DNA of 64,000 nt from NCBI RefSeq assembly GCF_029962835.1, contig NC_080578.1, positions 29,219,001-29,283,000 of the forward strand, in the 5' to 3' direction. The stretch is from Magnolia sinica (taxonomy: Eukaryota > Streptophyta > Magnoliopsida > Magnoliales > Magnoliaceae). This document shows positions 1 through 12,597 of the stretch, in pieces (position 1 is the first letter of the stretch; each line of letters starts with the position of its first letter). The notes below the pieces were generated by a model. It saw nothing but the letters and a program-made list of their open reading frames with translations. It did not search any database and was not told where the DNA came from. Both the position numbers and the translations under genes were made by a program.

Positions 1-17
1 TTAAAACATGGAAATCT

Positions 18-485
18 GTGAAAGACAATGAATGTTTCAACTGCCATGAATATGAGCATTTGACAAATAAATGTCTCAAAAGAGATAAGTTAAAAAGAAA
101 GGGCATGATAGCTACTTGGGATGAATCATCCGGATCTGAAAGTTCTTCTGAGTCAGATAAATCAGAACAAGAAACTTCAAACGAAGTGAAAGCCCTAATG
201 ACTATAATCAGAGTCACCTCCTCAGATAGTTGTAACTTATCTGATTATGAGAATCTCATGAGTGACCCTAAAAATGAAAATGAAGATGATCTTCAAGATG
301 CTTATAATGCCCTATACAGGGAAAGTTGCAAAATAGCTGTCAAGTTAAAGATTCAAAAAGAAAATTTTCTTAAATTAAAAGAAGAACTTGAAAATATTGT
401 TTTAGAAAAATCTCATCTTTCTGATTGTTATGAAAAAGCAAAACTTGATTTAAGTTTCAGAACTTTGAATTTGAAAAACTCATAA
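18..485 (+). pseudogene. gag: copia gag C-terminal part (zinc knuckle and coiled coil)
   Basis: The open frame encodes the nucleocapsid part of a copia gag. A CX2CX4HX4C zinc knuckle (CFNCHEYEHLTNKC) sits at about residues 6-19. A basic stretch follows, then a Ser/Glu-rich acidic segment (about residues 38-60) and a Lys/Glu-rich, probably coiled-coil region to the end. Gag forms the particle that packages element RNA. The true start lies left of the window, so position 18 is only where the open frame begins. The knuckle plus acidic tail matches SIRE-type gag; the lineage call is from memory. Confidence 0.8.
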
Positions 486-959
486 TAGAAAATGAGAATT
501 TAAAACTCGAAATTTCTTCTCTATTGAGTTCTAAGGATACTTGGAGATATGACCATGGAGACCCTAAGCTGGAAAAATTATTAACCGCATTCAGAAAATG
601 TGGCGATAAATTGGGTCTGGGCTATATCAAAGATACTCCACTAAAAAATAAGAATGCATCTCCTATATTGTAAAAAGAGAATCCTCAAACTCAAAAGGTA
701 GAATTTGAGAAATAATAACCAAAACAATTTCAAAAATTCAAAACCTTTTCAAACTTCTAAAGTTAATCTTAATATCATCAGCTTTAGAAATCAAAGACAT
801 AACCCCTTAGCTGAAAAAATAGTGGACTTACTCAAAGAACTTCTCAAATATTTCAATTCTCACAAGTCAAGAAAAACAAATAGTACTCCTAATCCCCAGA
901 ACTACAATGAAACGGATTCTAAAAGTTACTTGTTGCCCACACTGCCTTTAAAGCTTCTA

Positions 960-1749
960 GTCATTCAAAATGGTACCTAGATAGTGGATGTTCAAGACAT
1001 ATGATAGGTGACGAGGATATATTCACTAACTACAAAGAAATGAATGATAGTTCAGTTACTTTTGGTGATGGAAGCAACTGCAGGGTTATCGATCAAGGTA
1101 CTGTTCAATTCTCTAACCTTCCTCCTTTTGAAAACGTCTTATACGTTAAAGGTCTTAAACATAATCTTCTTAGTATATCTCAAATCTACGATAACAAACA
1201 TAGTGTGAAATTTACTAATCAAGGATGCAAGATTTCAAATGAGAAAGGTTGTGTAATATTAAATGGTTGTAGGACTTCTGAAAATTGCTGTAGTATCAAT
1301 GAGGCTTGCTCTTCTAAATTTTCATGTTACTTGGCCCAAATAAATGAAACAGAATTATGACATAAATGTCTCGGACATGTTAACTACCGAAACCTCTATA
1401 GACTGAGCAAAATTGATCTTATTCAAGGTCTATCCAAACTAAAAAGGGTTGATAAAATATGTGGTGTATGCCAAATTGGGAAATAAACTAGGAGTAGTCA
1501 CGAGAAAGTGAACTACTTTGCCACAACCAAACCTCTTGAACTCCTTCATATGGATTTAGTTGGACCAACCAAAATGGAGAGTAGAGGCAAAAAGTACTTT
1601 CTGGTTATTGTTGATAACTTTACCAGATTTACTTGGGTAGCTTTCATGAGAGAAAAATCTAAGACTCTCGATGAAGTCAAAATAATAGTAAAACGAATTT
1701 AGACTGAAAAAGAAATGAATGTTATCAAGATTAGAAGTGATCATGGTAC
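960..1749 (+). pseudogene. pol: copia protease, GAG-pre-integrase and integrase N-part
   Basis: The aspartic protease core reads WYLDSGCSRHM (about 970-1003), the copia version of the D[ST]G active site. It is followed by a region with the copia signature KHNLLSISQ (about 1157-1183). A GAG-pre-integrase zone with HKCLGHVNYRNL spans about 1360-1393, and the integrase core begins with LLHMDLVGPTKM (about 1540-1575). The match ends exactly where the Tat LTR starts at 1750. Identity as copia pol is firm; the copy is broken. Confidence 0.85.
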
Positions 1750-2368
1750 TGTTGAGGCATAAAAAGAAGAAAAAACACCAAACATTCATTGTACGCAAGC
1801 TGCTATGCGGAAAAGGCCTTTGTGCGTAAACTGATGTGTAGTAGTTGTTGCACGCAAAAGATCGATATGCACAGCACAACGAAGTTCGCACAACAAAGTT
1901 CACACAACGGAGTCCACATATAAAGGATACCGTGTAAAGCTTGCATGGCAAGTTCACACGTGCGAGAAGGCTGCACACAATGCTTGCTGCGCACAACTGC
2001 CTAGAGCGCACAACTACCTGAAGCGCATAACTACTTGAGCACACAACGACTCCAGTGCACAACACCTCTAGTGCACAATAACCTTCAACACAGAACGCTT
2101 CCAGCACGCAATGGCATTGCCTTCAGTGCACAATGTTCCTTATCAGTATATGATGTTTCAACACATCATGTTATAAAGATACCATGCATTGTATTTCTTT
2201 AAATATAATATTGTGATTTCATGAGTATTCAATTTTGGAATCAAATGAGAGAAAGGATGTAAAAGAACTTGGAATGAACAATAAATGATGTGATTATCTT
2301 CTTTTGTTAATTCTTGAGTGATGAATAAAATCCCCCAAATCAAAGACATTTTTTTCTTGTTCGAAACA
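1750..2368 (+). repeat. 5' LTR of the Tat element
   Basis: This is a 619-bp repeat matching 15269-15986 in the same orientation. It starts TGTTGAGGCATAAAAAGAAG and ends GTTCGAAACA. The middle is filled with short degenerate repeats of the type GCGCACAAC/GTGCACAAC spaced by 5-15 bases. It is shorter than the 3' copy, so the LTRs have diverged. The minus-strand open frames across it are by-products of the repeat composition. Confidence 0.9.
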
Positions 2369-2371
2369 AAA

Positions 2372-2389
2372 TGGCGACTCCACTAGGGA
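2372..2389 (+). other. primer-binding site of the Tat element
   Basis: TGGCGACTCCACTAGGGA begins three bases after the LTR end, where minus-strand synthesis is primed by a tRNA. Tat/Ogre elements are reported to use tRNA-Arg-type sites of this form; the tRNA identity here is from memory. A second, similar motif (TGGCGACTCTTAGTGGGA) lies 88 bases downstream at 2460. Confidence 0.7.
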
Positions 2390-3222
2390 ATTTTCACCTA
2401 TTCACTTGAATATTAACCTAAGAATTATACGAAAGATAATCACAACTGTTTGGCTAAAATGGCGACTCTTAGTGGGAATGTCCTACCTTTCATCTCCAAA
2501 ATAGAATATAACTTGATTTAAATACTAATTTATGTTGTTTTATAATATGAAAGATTCAGGAGAAAAGATATTGCAATTAACCAACCAACCAATCAATCAA
2601 TGGCAATCGTTCAAAAGAATATAGTCTTTTACTTCTCTGCAATGGGTTTCATCATGGAGTATGCTGAGAAAGCAGTGTCGACCAAGCATATGGGGCCACG
2701 GGCAGTGCTATAGTTATAACTACTTCACCAATTACACAGGAAGAAAGAGATGAGTGGATCGTCGTCACTCACAGAAGGACAAGGACTCGGAATATCACTG
2801 TAATGGGAACGAATGCACCACTGAGAAGACATAGGGGACCGATAACGGGAAACACAGCTAGGAAGCATCCTGAACTCGCTCCGCCAGTAATCTACCATAG
2901 GCAGATGATGGTTCCTTCAGTTACACAAGATTTCCCCATCTTGCCTGTTAAGAGCTCCTGCTGGACAAGAGAGCAGAAATGAAAGGCTTTACTGACAAGT
3001 TCATCAGGATCCACATCACCAATCTCTATGTCTTCCCAATCAACCAGCTAATACAGAAATACACAAAGATCATGTGAGTCTCCTCTTTCGACAACTCTTA
3101 TAACGTCGATACACTCCGATTCAGCATCGACTACTGCCTCGTCAGGGAATGGAGAGGTTGCCGTTCACATGGCCGGAAGAAATTAAGAGTCTTCTCCAAC
3201 TACAGAGGATCGAATCGCTGAA

Positions 3223-4226
3223 ATGGTAGAGGCACAGAAAGCACTAATGGAAGAATGCAGAAACCTCCGGGAGGCCTTGGGGACTCTTACACATAATGTA
3301 GCCCAGATGGTGGCACCCCTAGTGATTGATAACACAAATGAACGGGAACAACACCCCGAAGGATCGCAGCTACCCAGGACCGGGTCACACAAATCTGCCC
3401 CCACGATGAGTGCAATGACATAGGAAGAAGTACGACAAGTTGTCGAAGAAGAGATTAGGTTAGAAAGAGAATGTGAGGGCATAGGAAGATTCAGATATCG
3501 AACGCCGTACTTGAGAGAAGTAGAAGATATCCCATTCCCAAACAATTTTAAACATCCTGATTTTCAAAATTTCAATGGGGATGGGTCACCAGAGGAACAC
3601 CTGATGCACTTCATCACCAGTATGGGGAATTTCTCCACAGTGCCCCAGTATTGTTTCTGATTATTCGGGTCTTCTCTGACGAATAAAGTGTTCAGGTGGT
3701 ATTCTAGCTTAACACCTGGGTTAATAAGAACAAGGGAACAGATGCAAGATGTGTTCATGTCAAACTTCTTCTCATCAGAACGTTATGTCAGTATTACAGA
3801 ACTAGCCTTGGTGCGACAAAGATAGGGAGAGCCAGTGGAAAAATTTATAGACAGATAGAAGACCTTGGGGGCTTCTTGTAGACAATTGCTAAAAGAGAAA
3901 GAACAGGTGAAAATGTGCCTAAACTCTATGAAAACTGGAGTAGCATTTGGTCTCACCAGTGCTGACATCTTCGCGACTTGGCTACAAAAGCGCATGCTCT
4001 AGAACTAAGGACTCGAAAAATGCCGGAGTTTAATTATGAAATGATTAGAAGAGGATCTCAGAAATTAATCACAAATGTGGTTGAGCATGAAAAGAGAAGC
4101 CAGGACGCGAGAGAAGTAAGGGGTAAAAGGATAGAAAGGAAAGAAGAGTCGAATCACCCTAGGGGAAGGTTTTACGATAAAAAACCCCGATCATTGAATT
4201 CTCACGAGGATTCTACGTTCAAATAA
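3223..4226 (+). pseudogene. gag: Tat gag remnant
   Basis: The region encodes a gypsy gag-like capsid. A Glu-rich N-terminal stretch is followed by a retrotransposon-gag-type core (segments such as GDGSPEEHLMHFITSMG near 3580-3630 and VFRWYSSLTPG near 3690-3720). The tail is Lys/Arg-rich (about 4080-4200), as in Tat gag proteins. The coding frame is broken, so only segments are open. The position directly after the primer-binding site and leader fits gag. No zinc knuckle is obvious. Confidence 0.72.
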
Positions 4227-4689
4227 GAGGACATACTCCTTATAATGAATTAGTTGCTAAAAGCGGAAACAATTGAATTGCCCCCGTCAAAACGTCCCGA
4301 AGAAGCATCTAAAGTGAAGGAAAGAGACTTCTGTCATTATCACCGCATAATAGGGCATCTGACAGAAAATTGTTATACACTAAAGTGTTTATACAAAGAA
4401 TGATAAACACAGGTGAGATAATAGTTGAGAAAGAGAAAGAAAGAGACAAAAGAGCAATAGCAAGTGTATTTACCATGTGAGCAGACTATTAGAGAAGGAC
4501 AAATGTGGATAATCAGAAAACAATGGGGAAAGTTGCAGTGACTACCTTGTGATCAGGGAAGAGGATTGTTAGCCCACCAATTTTGAAAAGAAAAAAACTA
4601 AAGAAAGAAGAAGTCAAGAATCACGCCAACAAAAATAATAGTGGCTAGAAAGAAAAGGGAAAGGAGACAGGAAAAGTGACTTATGACAT

Positions 4690-7600
4690 TATAAGCCACT
4701 TGAAAGACATCCCAGCTCGATTGAGTGTCTATGATGCTCTGAAACTATCAGAAGACTCCTGACAAAGCTTGATTAAAGCCTTATCTGGTGAAGGTATAAG
4801 GGGAGTATTGCTGACTGAGATGGAGAATGAGAAATGAGAAGATTGTATGCCTGTTATCTCCTTCTTCGATGAAGACCTGGTTTGTGATGGAGAACATAAT
4901 AGGCCATTGATGATAGTCGGTCATATTCGCGGCAAACAAGTAAAGTGAATAATGCTCAATAATGGGTTTGCTGTAAACCTATTACCATTGATAATGCTGA
5001 ATGAATTGGGTTATTGACACTCGAATCTATACCGTAGTGGAATGATGATATAGGGTTGTAATCAAGATGGACAGCGTGCACTTGGTAAGATCACAGTAAC
5101 ACTGGAGATAGGAGAATTAACTACAAATATTGTCTACCACGTTATAAATGCAGTGACTACATGTAATCTCCTTCTGGGAAGACCGTGGATGCATCAGTAT
5201 GGCATCATACCTTCCACCCTACGAGTATTTCAAATACTATAAAGACAGGGTGCAACACAAAGTATTAGCTAATACAAGACCGTATACAAAAGCCGAAGCT
5301 TTTTTCGCAGATGTGAGTTACTATGATGCTTTCGCTAGCAGGGAAGAAAAAAAGAATAATGAGAACAGGGCCCTAGGAAATGTTTGCATGAAAATAGTAG
5401 AAGAAAAAGGAGTGAAACCGCTTATAACAGAAAATGTGAAAAAGAAAATTTAGTTTGTCCCGAAGCATTTACAACAGCCAGGACAACCACCCTTAACATT
5501 ATTGTCGCCAGAACAATAGGAAATTCTGCAGTCAAATTATATAGTACCACTCTCGTATGCTGAAAGGAGTAAGTCGTTTCCTCTCATCTCGAAAAGATTT
5601 CATGTTAAAGCAAACGCAAGATATCCAGAGCCGATTGAATTCTACGCTCCTTCGAAAGTGAAGACAAAGGAAGCAGTCGATAGTGGTGTGGGAAATGGAA
5701 AATTAATACCCAAAGAGATTGAAAGATATACCCTGGTTAGTCAACAATCATGAAGAAAATAGGCTTTGATCATGAAGAACCCGTTGGCCTGAATTATAGA
5801 AGAGGAATTCAGGTTCCAATTGGGGTGAATCAGATGAAGCGAGAAAATTTTCAAGGTCTGGGGGCAGAGGCTTCAGTGAGCATGGTAACAGTCGACTAGA
5901 TAGAAGAAACAGACCTTGAAATGGTCAGCAAACTTGAGACAGCTCCAAAATAGATAGAAGACGGGGGGCAGCCAACAATTAATAATTTGAGAGAGATAAA
6001 TTTGGGAACAGAAGAAGAACTGTAAAATATGTTCATAAGTGCCAATCTATCAGAAGAAGAAGCCGATCAGTATGTCAGCCTTTTGAAAGAAAATAAAGAC
6101 ATCTTTGTTTGGACGTATGCAGAAATGTCGGGTCTAGAGCCAATAGTAGCAATGCACTGGTTAAATATCTCTAAAGATAAAAGACCAATCAAGCAAACAC
6201 AAAGGCGGTTTCACCCAGATTTGGTCCCCAAGAGAGAGGAAGAAATAAGAAAATTAATAAAGGTCAGATTCATCAGGGAGGTCAAATACCCCAAATGGAT
6301 ATCAAATATAGTTCTAGTAAAAAAGAAGATTGGGCAGATTAGGGTTTGTGTTGACTTCAGAGATCTAAACGAAGCATGCCTGAAAGATGATTTCCCATTG
6401 TCGATCACTGAGCTTCTAGTAGATAGTACCACAAAATATGTCATCGTGTCCTTCATGGATGGCTACGCCAGTTATAATCAGATAAGAATGGTGCCTAAGG
6501 ACGAGGAGGCAACAAGTTTCAAAACCCCCTTGGGAATATATTGTTATAAAGTTATGTCGTTTGCCCTCAAAAACACAGGGACAACGTATCAAAGGGCAAT
6601 GCAAAATGTATTCTAAGATATGATGCATGAGCATGTTGAATGTTATGTGGACGATCTGGTAGTCAGGTCAAACTATCATAAAGAACATCGTGAGCGTTTG
6701 GCCTCAGTCTTCCGTCAGATTAGAAAAAGACAGTTAAAGATGAATCCAGCCAAATGCACATTCAGAGTATTGTCAGGAAAATTCCTTGGTTTTGTGGTAA
6801 GACATAGAGGCATCGAGATTGATCCGAAAAAAGTTAGAGTTATTTGAGATATGCCGCCTCCAAAAACATTGAAAGAATTAAAGAGCTTACAAGGTAATTT
6901 AGCATATATCCGCTGCTTTATCTCAAACCTAGCAGGAAGATGTTAACCATTTTCTCATTTGATGAAGACAGGAACAGAATTCGTATGGGATAAGTCCTGC
7001 CAGAATGCTTTTGATTCGATAAAAGAACTGTTGAAATAGCCTCTAGTATTAACAACCCCAGTAAAAGGAAGACCTCTCTTATTTATTTCAGCAGCTGAGA
7101 ATTCATTGGGAGCTTTATTGGTGCAAGTGAACGAAAATGGGAAGGAGGCAACACTATATTATTTAAGTCAAACTTTGATAGGTGAAGAATGCAATTATGC
7201 ACTGATTGAAAAAATATGCTTAGCATTGGTATTTGCAGTCCAGAAGCTAAGACATTATTGTCTATCCCATGACATAACTCTAATATCTCGAGCAGACCGC
7301 ATCAAGTTTTTAATGACAAGGCCGATGTTGTTAGGAAGGCTTGCTATTTTCAGAATACGCGATTACATATGAGCCGGTGAAAGCAGTAAAAGGACAGGTA
7401 GTGGCGGATTTTCTGGCGGCCCATCCTATGACAAACTACAAAGCCATCTTCGATGACTTTCCCGATGAACAAGTCATGATGATAGAATCATCAAATGTAT
7501 GGCAAATGTTCTTTGATGGAGCAGGTGCCAGGGTGATACTCATCACTCCCCAGGGCGATTTGTTACCTTACTCTTTCATGTTGGGCACCACGTGCACAAA

Positions 7601-7993
7601 TAATGAAGCTGAATATACCCTTATTATTGGGATGGAAATAGCCAGCGAGCTGAAAGTAAAAGCATTACGAATTTATGGGGATTCTAAGTTGGTTATAAAT
7701 CAGTTGCTGACTGAGTTGAAACAAGAAAACAAGAACTTTTGCCATACTATCGAAGGGCACAATGTTTATTGGAACAATTCCTAAATGTGGAGGTCAAGCA
7801 TATACCACGGTACGAGAATGGGAAGGCCAATGCTTTAGCCAGTCTATCAGCAGCACTATCTTGCCCAGATCAGAGCCCCCTACATTTGAAAATTGAAGAA
7901 AGGGGATTCTTGCCTTCAGCAGAGATAATTGGTGAAACAATGGAAGCACTCCCCATATCATGCTTAGAAGTGACAATAGATGATTGGCGTTAG
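4690..7993 (+). pseudogene. pol: Tat protease, reverse transcriptase and RNase H remnant
   Basis: A protease-type zone ends with LLLGRPWMHQYG near 5168-5203, a motif found near the C-terminus of gypsy proteases. RT follows at about 6029-6850. It shows WISNIVLVKKK (about 6296-6330), VCVDFRDLNEACLKDDFPL (about 6346-6400), SFMDGYASYNQIRM (about 6450-6490) and the catalytic YVDDLVVRS near 6641-6670. RNase H lies at about 7080-7990, with ECNYALIEKICLALVFA and a second RNase H-like stretch containing FFDGAG (about 7510) and NNEAEY (about 7600). This archaeal-type RNase H is typical of Tat elements. The frame is broken in many places. Confidence 0.85.
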
Positions 7994-8159
7994 CCTTTCA
8001 TTGACTATCTTAAGTACAATATCCTACCAGAAGTTCTAGAGGTAAAGTTGTAGATTAAGTAGAAAGCGAAAAGATTCATTATGTGTAATGAGGAATTATA
8101 CAGACGGTCCTATAATGAATGCTATTGCGATGTCTAAATGAAGAAGAGACAGGTCAAGT

Positions 8160-9233
8160 GCTGTAAGAGGCAGATTCTGGGGAATGTAGGGCACATCAGG
8201 CTGGGAGAAATTTATTCCATAGAGTACATCGGATGCGATATTACTGGCCGATAATGTTTAAAGATGTGATAGACTATGCAAAGTGATGCCATGAGTGCCA
8301 AATCCATGGGGACATCATACATGTACCCCTGAAGATCTTCATTAGTCAGCTACTTCCTAGCCTTTTTCCAAATGGGGGCTCGATGTTATTGGCCTCATAA
8401 ATCCATAATTGTCTAGAGGAAAACAGTATATATTAGCAGCAATAGACTATTTCTCTAAATGGACAGAAGCAATTGCGCTGCGAAATGTTAAAGAGAAAGA
8501 TGTTGTTAATTTCATTCGGCATGCAATAATATATCGTTATGGCATCCAGAAGAAAATCATCACAGAAAACGACACTCCTTTCAAGAACAGGGGCATGGAG
8601 AAGTTATGTCTCAAGTTCAAAATCCACCAGTCCTTCTCAACACCATATTATCCACCAACTAACGTGCTGGCGGAGGTGTTCAACAAAACAATTGTGAAAA
8701 TACTGAAGAAAATGGTGAATGGAAATAAGCGTGATTGGGATGAGAAATTGTAGGAAGCTCTATGGACCTATAAGACCACTCATCATACAATGACACAAGC
8801 TATCCCTTATTCATTAGTTTATGGTGTTGAAGCCATTGTGCCAATTGAAATACAAGTTGTTTCACTAAGGGTAATAGTGCATCAATCAATTACAGTTGAC
8901 GAGAATGCAAGAATACGACTGACAGAGTTGGATCTACTTGATGAAAAAAGACCGGTAGCTTAGCAACGATTGTAGTTATATCAAGCCAAGATTCCTGCTG
9001 CCTTCAATAAAAAGTTTAAACACCGATCTTTCAAGAAAGGGGATATGGTCCTGATGTTGAAGAGGCCAATAGTAGTCACTCGAAGAACAGGGGGCAAATT
9101 TTATCCCAAATAGGACGGACCGTATATCATAGTTGAAGTCTATTCCAATGGGGTATACAGAGTAAGAGATCAAGACGGACGAGGCATTAGTATACCGGTC
9201 AATGCTCGTTTCATTAAGAAATATTATCCCTAA
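8160..9233 (+). pseudogene. pol: Tat integrase remnant
   Basis: The integrase core includes YILAAIDYFSKWTEAIAL (about 8425-8480), which holds the first catalytic Asp. It continues with YRYGIQKKIITENDTPF near 8533-8583 (second Asp region) and STPYYPPTNVLAEVFNKTI near 8638-8695, the usual site of the catalytic Glu. A C-terminal segment to about 9233 contains the GDMVL-type motif (about 9040-9060). Integrase inserts the element cDNA. The copy is broken. Confidence 0.82.
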
Positions 9234-10436
9234 CAGTGGGAGAAATTTTGACCTAGAAGATTATCAGGATAAGACTTCTACATCAAAAGGGGACAATTAT
9301 AGTTGAAATAGTGAAATAGCATTTAAAGGCGGAGCCTTGTATTCTTTCTTCACAAATGATGAATAAAAGGCGAACTTTCAAGTATATTGTCAAAGTCCCA
9401 ACTGTCGCTGTCATTATTGATTATTCACGATTGGTTGCTTATTAAAATTGTTATTATCGCCAAGCTAATTGGATATAAAGAACATATATCATCAATTTAT
9501 CAAGGGCAACAACAAGCTACAACGATATATCAATTATTGATTCACCTTCTAAGGCAACCTAGCCAAGCCTTATACGGCCAACTATGCATAAGACCTATAT
9601 ATTATCACATCACGTGCATACCCATGCAGGCAGCAGATGGAGCTAGGGACAGAAGCCTCAAAGGCTAGAAGTCCTCAACGGCCAGTCACGTGTGAGACCA
9701 ATGGCATTTGTAAGCTCTCCAACAACTTCATAGATGAGGATGAAAATACCCTCCTATGAATGGGTCCGAGCTTATAGATGAAGGAAAATGGGGAGTAAAA
9801 TAAGAACCCCCAAGTCTTTGGCTTAATTTCAGTATTAACTTATGAGGACAGGGTCTAAGAAAAATACCCCCTCATTGATGGACTGGTAGCCTTGGACTTG
9901 GTACCAAAGGTAGCCTTGTGCACCCTGTGAACTCTAGAGAGTTACTATGGCCAACCATGCTTGTAAAGCCCATTGAGTTCACGGCTCCGGTTGCTTCATT
10001 GGGCCCCTTTGATGGACCGCGGTTTGTGAACTCCCAGACGGCGATAAGTCCAGAGAACTGATGATAGTTAAAGAGACCATTCACATAAGACCTAACTCCA
10101 ACTACTTATGAGTCTAAAAAAATGTGATTGCTCCACTACTCAAGAGCTTAAACAGTGTGTAAACTAACTTCACTAACTTCAAAACAAAATAGTTCTGCCC
10201 ATTAAATCAAACACCACATAGGATCGCCATTCAACATATTAAAAAAAAGAGAGGAAGAGGTAATAACGTATAAGTACAAAATACTGCATCAACATAAAAT
10301 GTAAAAGTAATGAGCGAATCACCAAAGGACGTAAATTCACTAAAACACTACAGCCTGTTCATATATTACATCACAAAAAGAGATAAAGAAATACATATGT
10401 CAAAATAATAAGAATAATATAAGTTTTTACAAATCT
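9234..10436. other. Tat 3' spacer between integrase and antisense ORF region
   Basis: No supported gene is seen here. It is the noncoding spacer after integrase that Tat elements commonly have. The short open frames present have no recognisable domain. Confidence 0.6.
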
Positions 10437-12597
10437 TCAGTTATATTTAGTGCTGTTATATAGCACTGTAACTCCTCTTTTAATTGAAGTTGTGCTGCAG
10501 AAGTTGTGTTCAGCTTCAAGAATAATCTTGGCTTGATTAGGAACACCGGCCAATTCTAATTCCAAAATAGCAGCAGTTTCCTGATTTTTCATCCGTTCGG
10601 CCCTTTCAAGATCAATAACTTGAATATTCACCTCAAGTTCTACCCTGATTTGATGAATAATCAATTCCACCGCTTCTTTCTTACCCTCGCGTAGCAGAAT
10701 TTCTCTCTCAAAAATAGCAATTTGATCATCGATAATTACTCTATTTCTATCAGAGACTTTCAGCTTCTCATGAAGAGATAGGCTAGTAGCACCATGAGTA
10801 GCTAGAATGCCATCTGAATAAGAAAGTTTCTCCTTAAGTAATGTCAACTCTTTCTGACAACCAAGAATTTTTAAAGCAATAACAACACTTCGCGCTGCTT
10901 CTAAATTTTTAGTCTAATCATAAAATTGCAATATGCAGTCATGGAGGGATTGAACATTGACATGTGCAAGATGATCAGAGTGGACAAGAACGGCTAAGGC
11001 ACTATCCAGAAAAGGCCACTGAGTTGGGTCTTTGAAAGCGTTGATAATGACCAAGAGCGCATTCTTGAAGAATCCCAACATGAGAGGGGATACTTTTTCC
11101 AATGAAGGTTTATCAAAAACTGTAGCCACTGAATTAGAGCCCTCAGATCCACTCGGGATTGGCATGACTGAGGCTGAATAAGAAAAAAAGAAAAAAAGAA
11201 GAGAGAAGAAGATTATGAGTTTAAAAGAGGGTGGATACGTAAAATAATGAAAAGAGGAGTAAAAAATAAATATGTACCTCATTCAGGAGTAACAGTGGAA
11301 GTGGCTTGACCTAAGCAAGTTGAAGGTGCTACAGATCTTGGTATCTCCGTAGTTACAGCAATGTTGAAAGAAAGTTCTTGATCTCCTCTTGTATTAGAGT
11401 CAACAGTTGTTGGAGTCAACACGTCAACCAGATTTGAAAAGAATTCTAGACTCTAAGCCACCGATTGAATAGGAGAAGGATGCACTGCGAGAGACTTATC
11501 AGTATGAATAGGGGCATCAAGTGTCACAGCGATTGATGGCAAGACTCCCTCTAGGCTGTGAGGGAGAGGAGCGTTTTCCATTTCCACTGGAAGTCCTGAT
11601 GATTGGGTCTCTGTCTCCATTAACATTGGCACTTCACGAGTAGTCATAGCGGTGGTCTCTACAATACATGGAGAATATGCAGTGTCAAAGGAAAGGAAGA
11701 TGTTTGCGCTAGGAGAATAGCCACATTCTCCATAATTAAGTTGCTCCTCTTCTCGAGAGTCCATTGTGATTGGGTGAAAACATTTAGATCGATCAAGACA
11801 TCAAGAAGTTGAGATTTATCTCTAACATTGCCTTCTTCTCCAATATCTACCTCAGTGCCAGTATCCACATTCAGCAAAGCATCTCCCTCATCAGTTAAAT
11901 TTGTAGAAGAAGATAGATCATCACAAGCAATGTTGGCCGAATATTCTGAAGAACTATCCTCCATCGATATAGTCTGTTTTTCTTTATAAATAGTCATCAT
12001 GGGGAGAATGTGAGTACTTCGAACCGGAGAAGGAGCTGGTTAGGTCAAAACTTCAAGGGACAATGACTTAGCACGGGATCGAGTCATAGGGGACATAGTA
12101 GTAGCAACTTGATTCAAAGTAGGAGAAACTGAGGTTGTAGCACGATGAGCAACTGGAGAGACTGCAACTATTATATGGCCCGTGGCAGCACCAACTGTAG
12201 TGGTTGTATGATCAACATTGAAAGGAATAGTCATGATGATAGGTTCTGTAGCAAGAGGAACGGTGGAAGTAGTATGAGTAGGTTGATTTCCTCCTTCAGG
12301 AGTGGGGGAAGGTAGAATACCACCCACAGTTTCAAACTCATCGCAAGGAGTAGCTAGTTGTACTCCTTGCTTTATCAAATCTAAAGGAGAACCAAATGCA
12401 AACCATCCTTCCAGGGTATTCAGTGGCTTTACTTCTTTGATGGGCTCTTCTATGGAAATCTTGCGGTCGAGTTGTTCAGAGATAGCAGCTTGATCTTTCT
12501 CGATGAAATAGCCTATTCCCTGTTTTGGTCTATAATTCCTCAAATGTGGAGGAGGAACCCAGATGGGGAGATCCATCGAAAAATAATTGCGTACCAA
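10437..12597 (-). pseudogene. antisense ORF region of the Tat element, downstream part
   Basis: Read on the minus strand, several consecutive open segments form the downstream half of an antisense ORF. A Thr/Pro-rich low-complexity stretch (about 12040-12400) and Ser/Asp/Glu-rich segments (about 11453-12000) come first. They are followed by a short hydrophobic segment with LGFFKNALLVIINAF (about 11040-11090) and a Glu/Lys/Arg-rich, probably coiled-coil tail (10437-10847). I recognise no domain in this half. Its place in line with the plant mobile domain upstream suggests one antisense gene. Tat elements are known to carry antisense extra ORFs between integrase and the 3' LTR. Broken. Confidence 0.6.

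Larger units (their letters stand above)
1..1749 (+). mobile_element. Ty1/copia element (SIRE/Maximus-like), left part
   Basis: This is the left part of a + strand copia retrotransposon. Its 5' LTR lies outside the window. In order it shows a gag zinc knuckle, an acidic/coiled-coil gag tail, the protease core WYLDSGCSRHM near 970-1003, a GAG-pre-integrase segment, and the start of the integrase core. A Tat element interrupts it at 1749/1750, and the same integrase resumes at 15992. The zinc knuckle followed by an acidic Ser-rich tail and the WYLDSGCSRHM protease start resemble SIRE/Maximus elements. The element is a broken fossil with several breaks in its reading frames. Confidence 0.88.

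Noticed and set aside
1556-2107. 183-codon minus-strand open frame
   Set aside because: It crosses the copia/Tat LTR junction and consists largely of LTR micro-repeat translation, with no domain.
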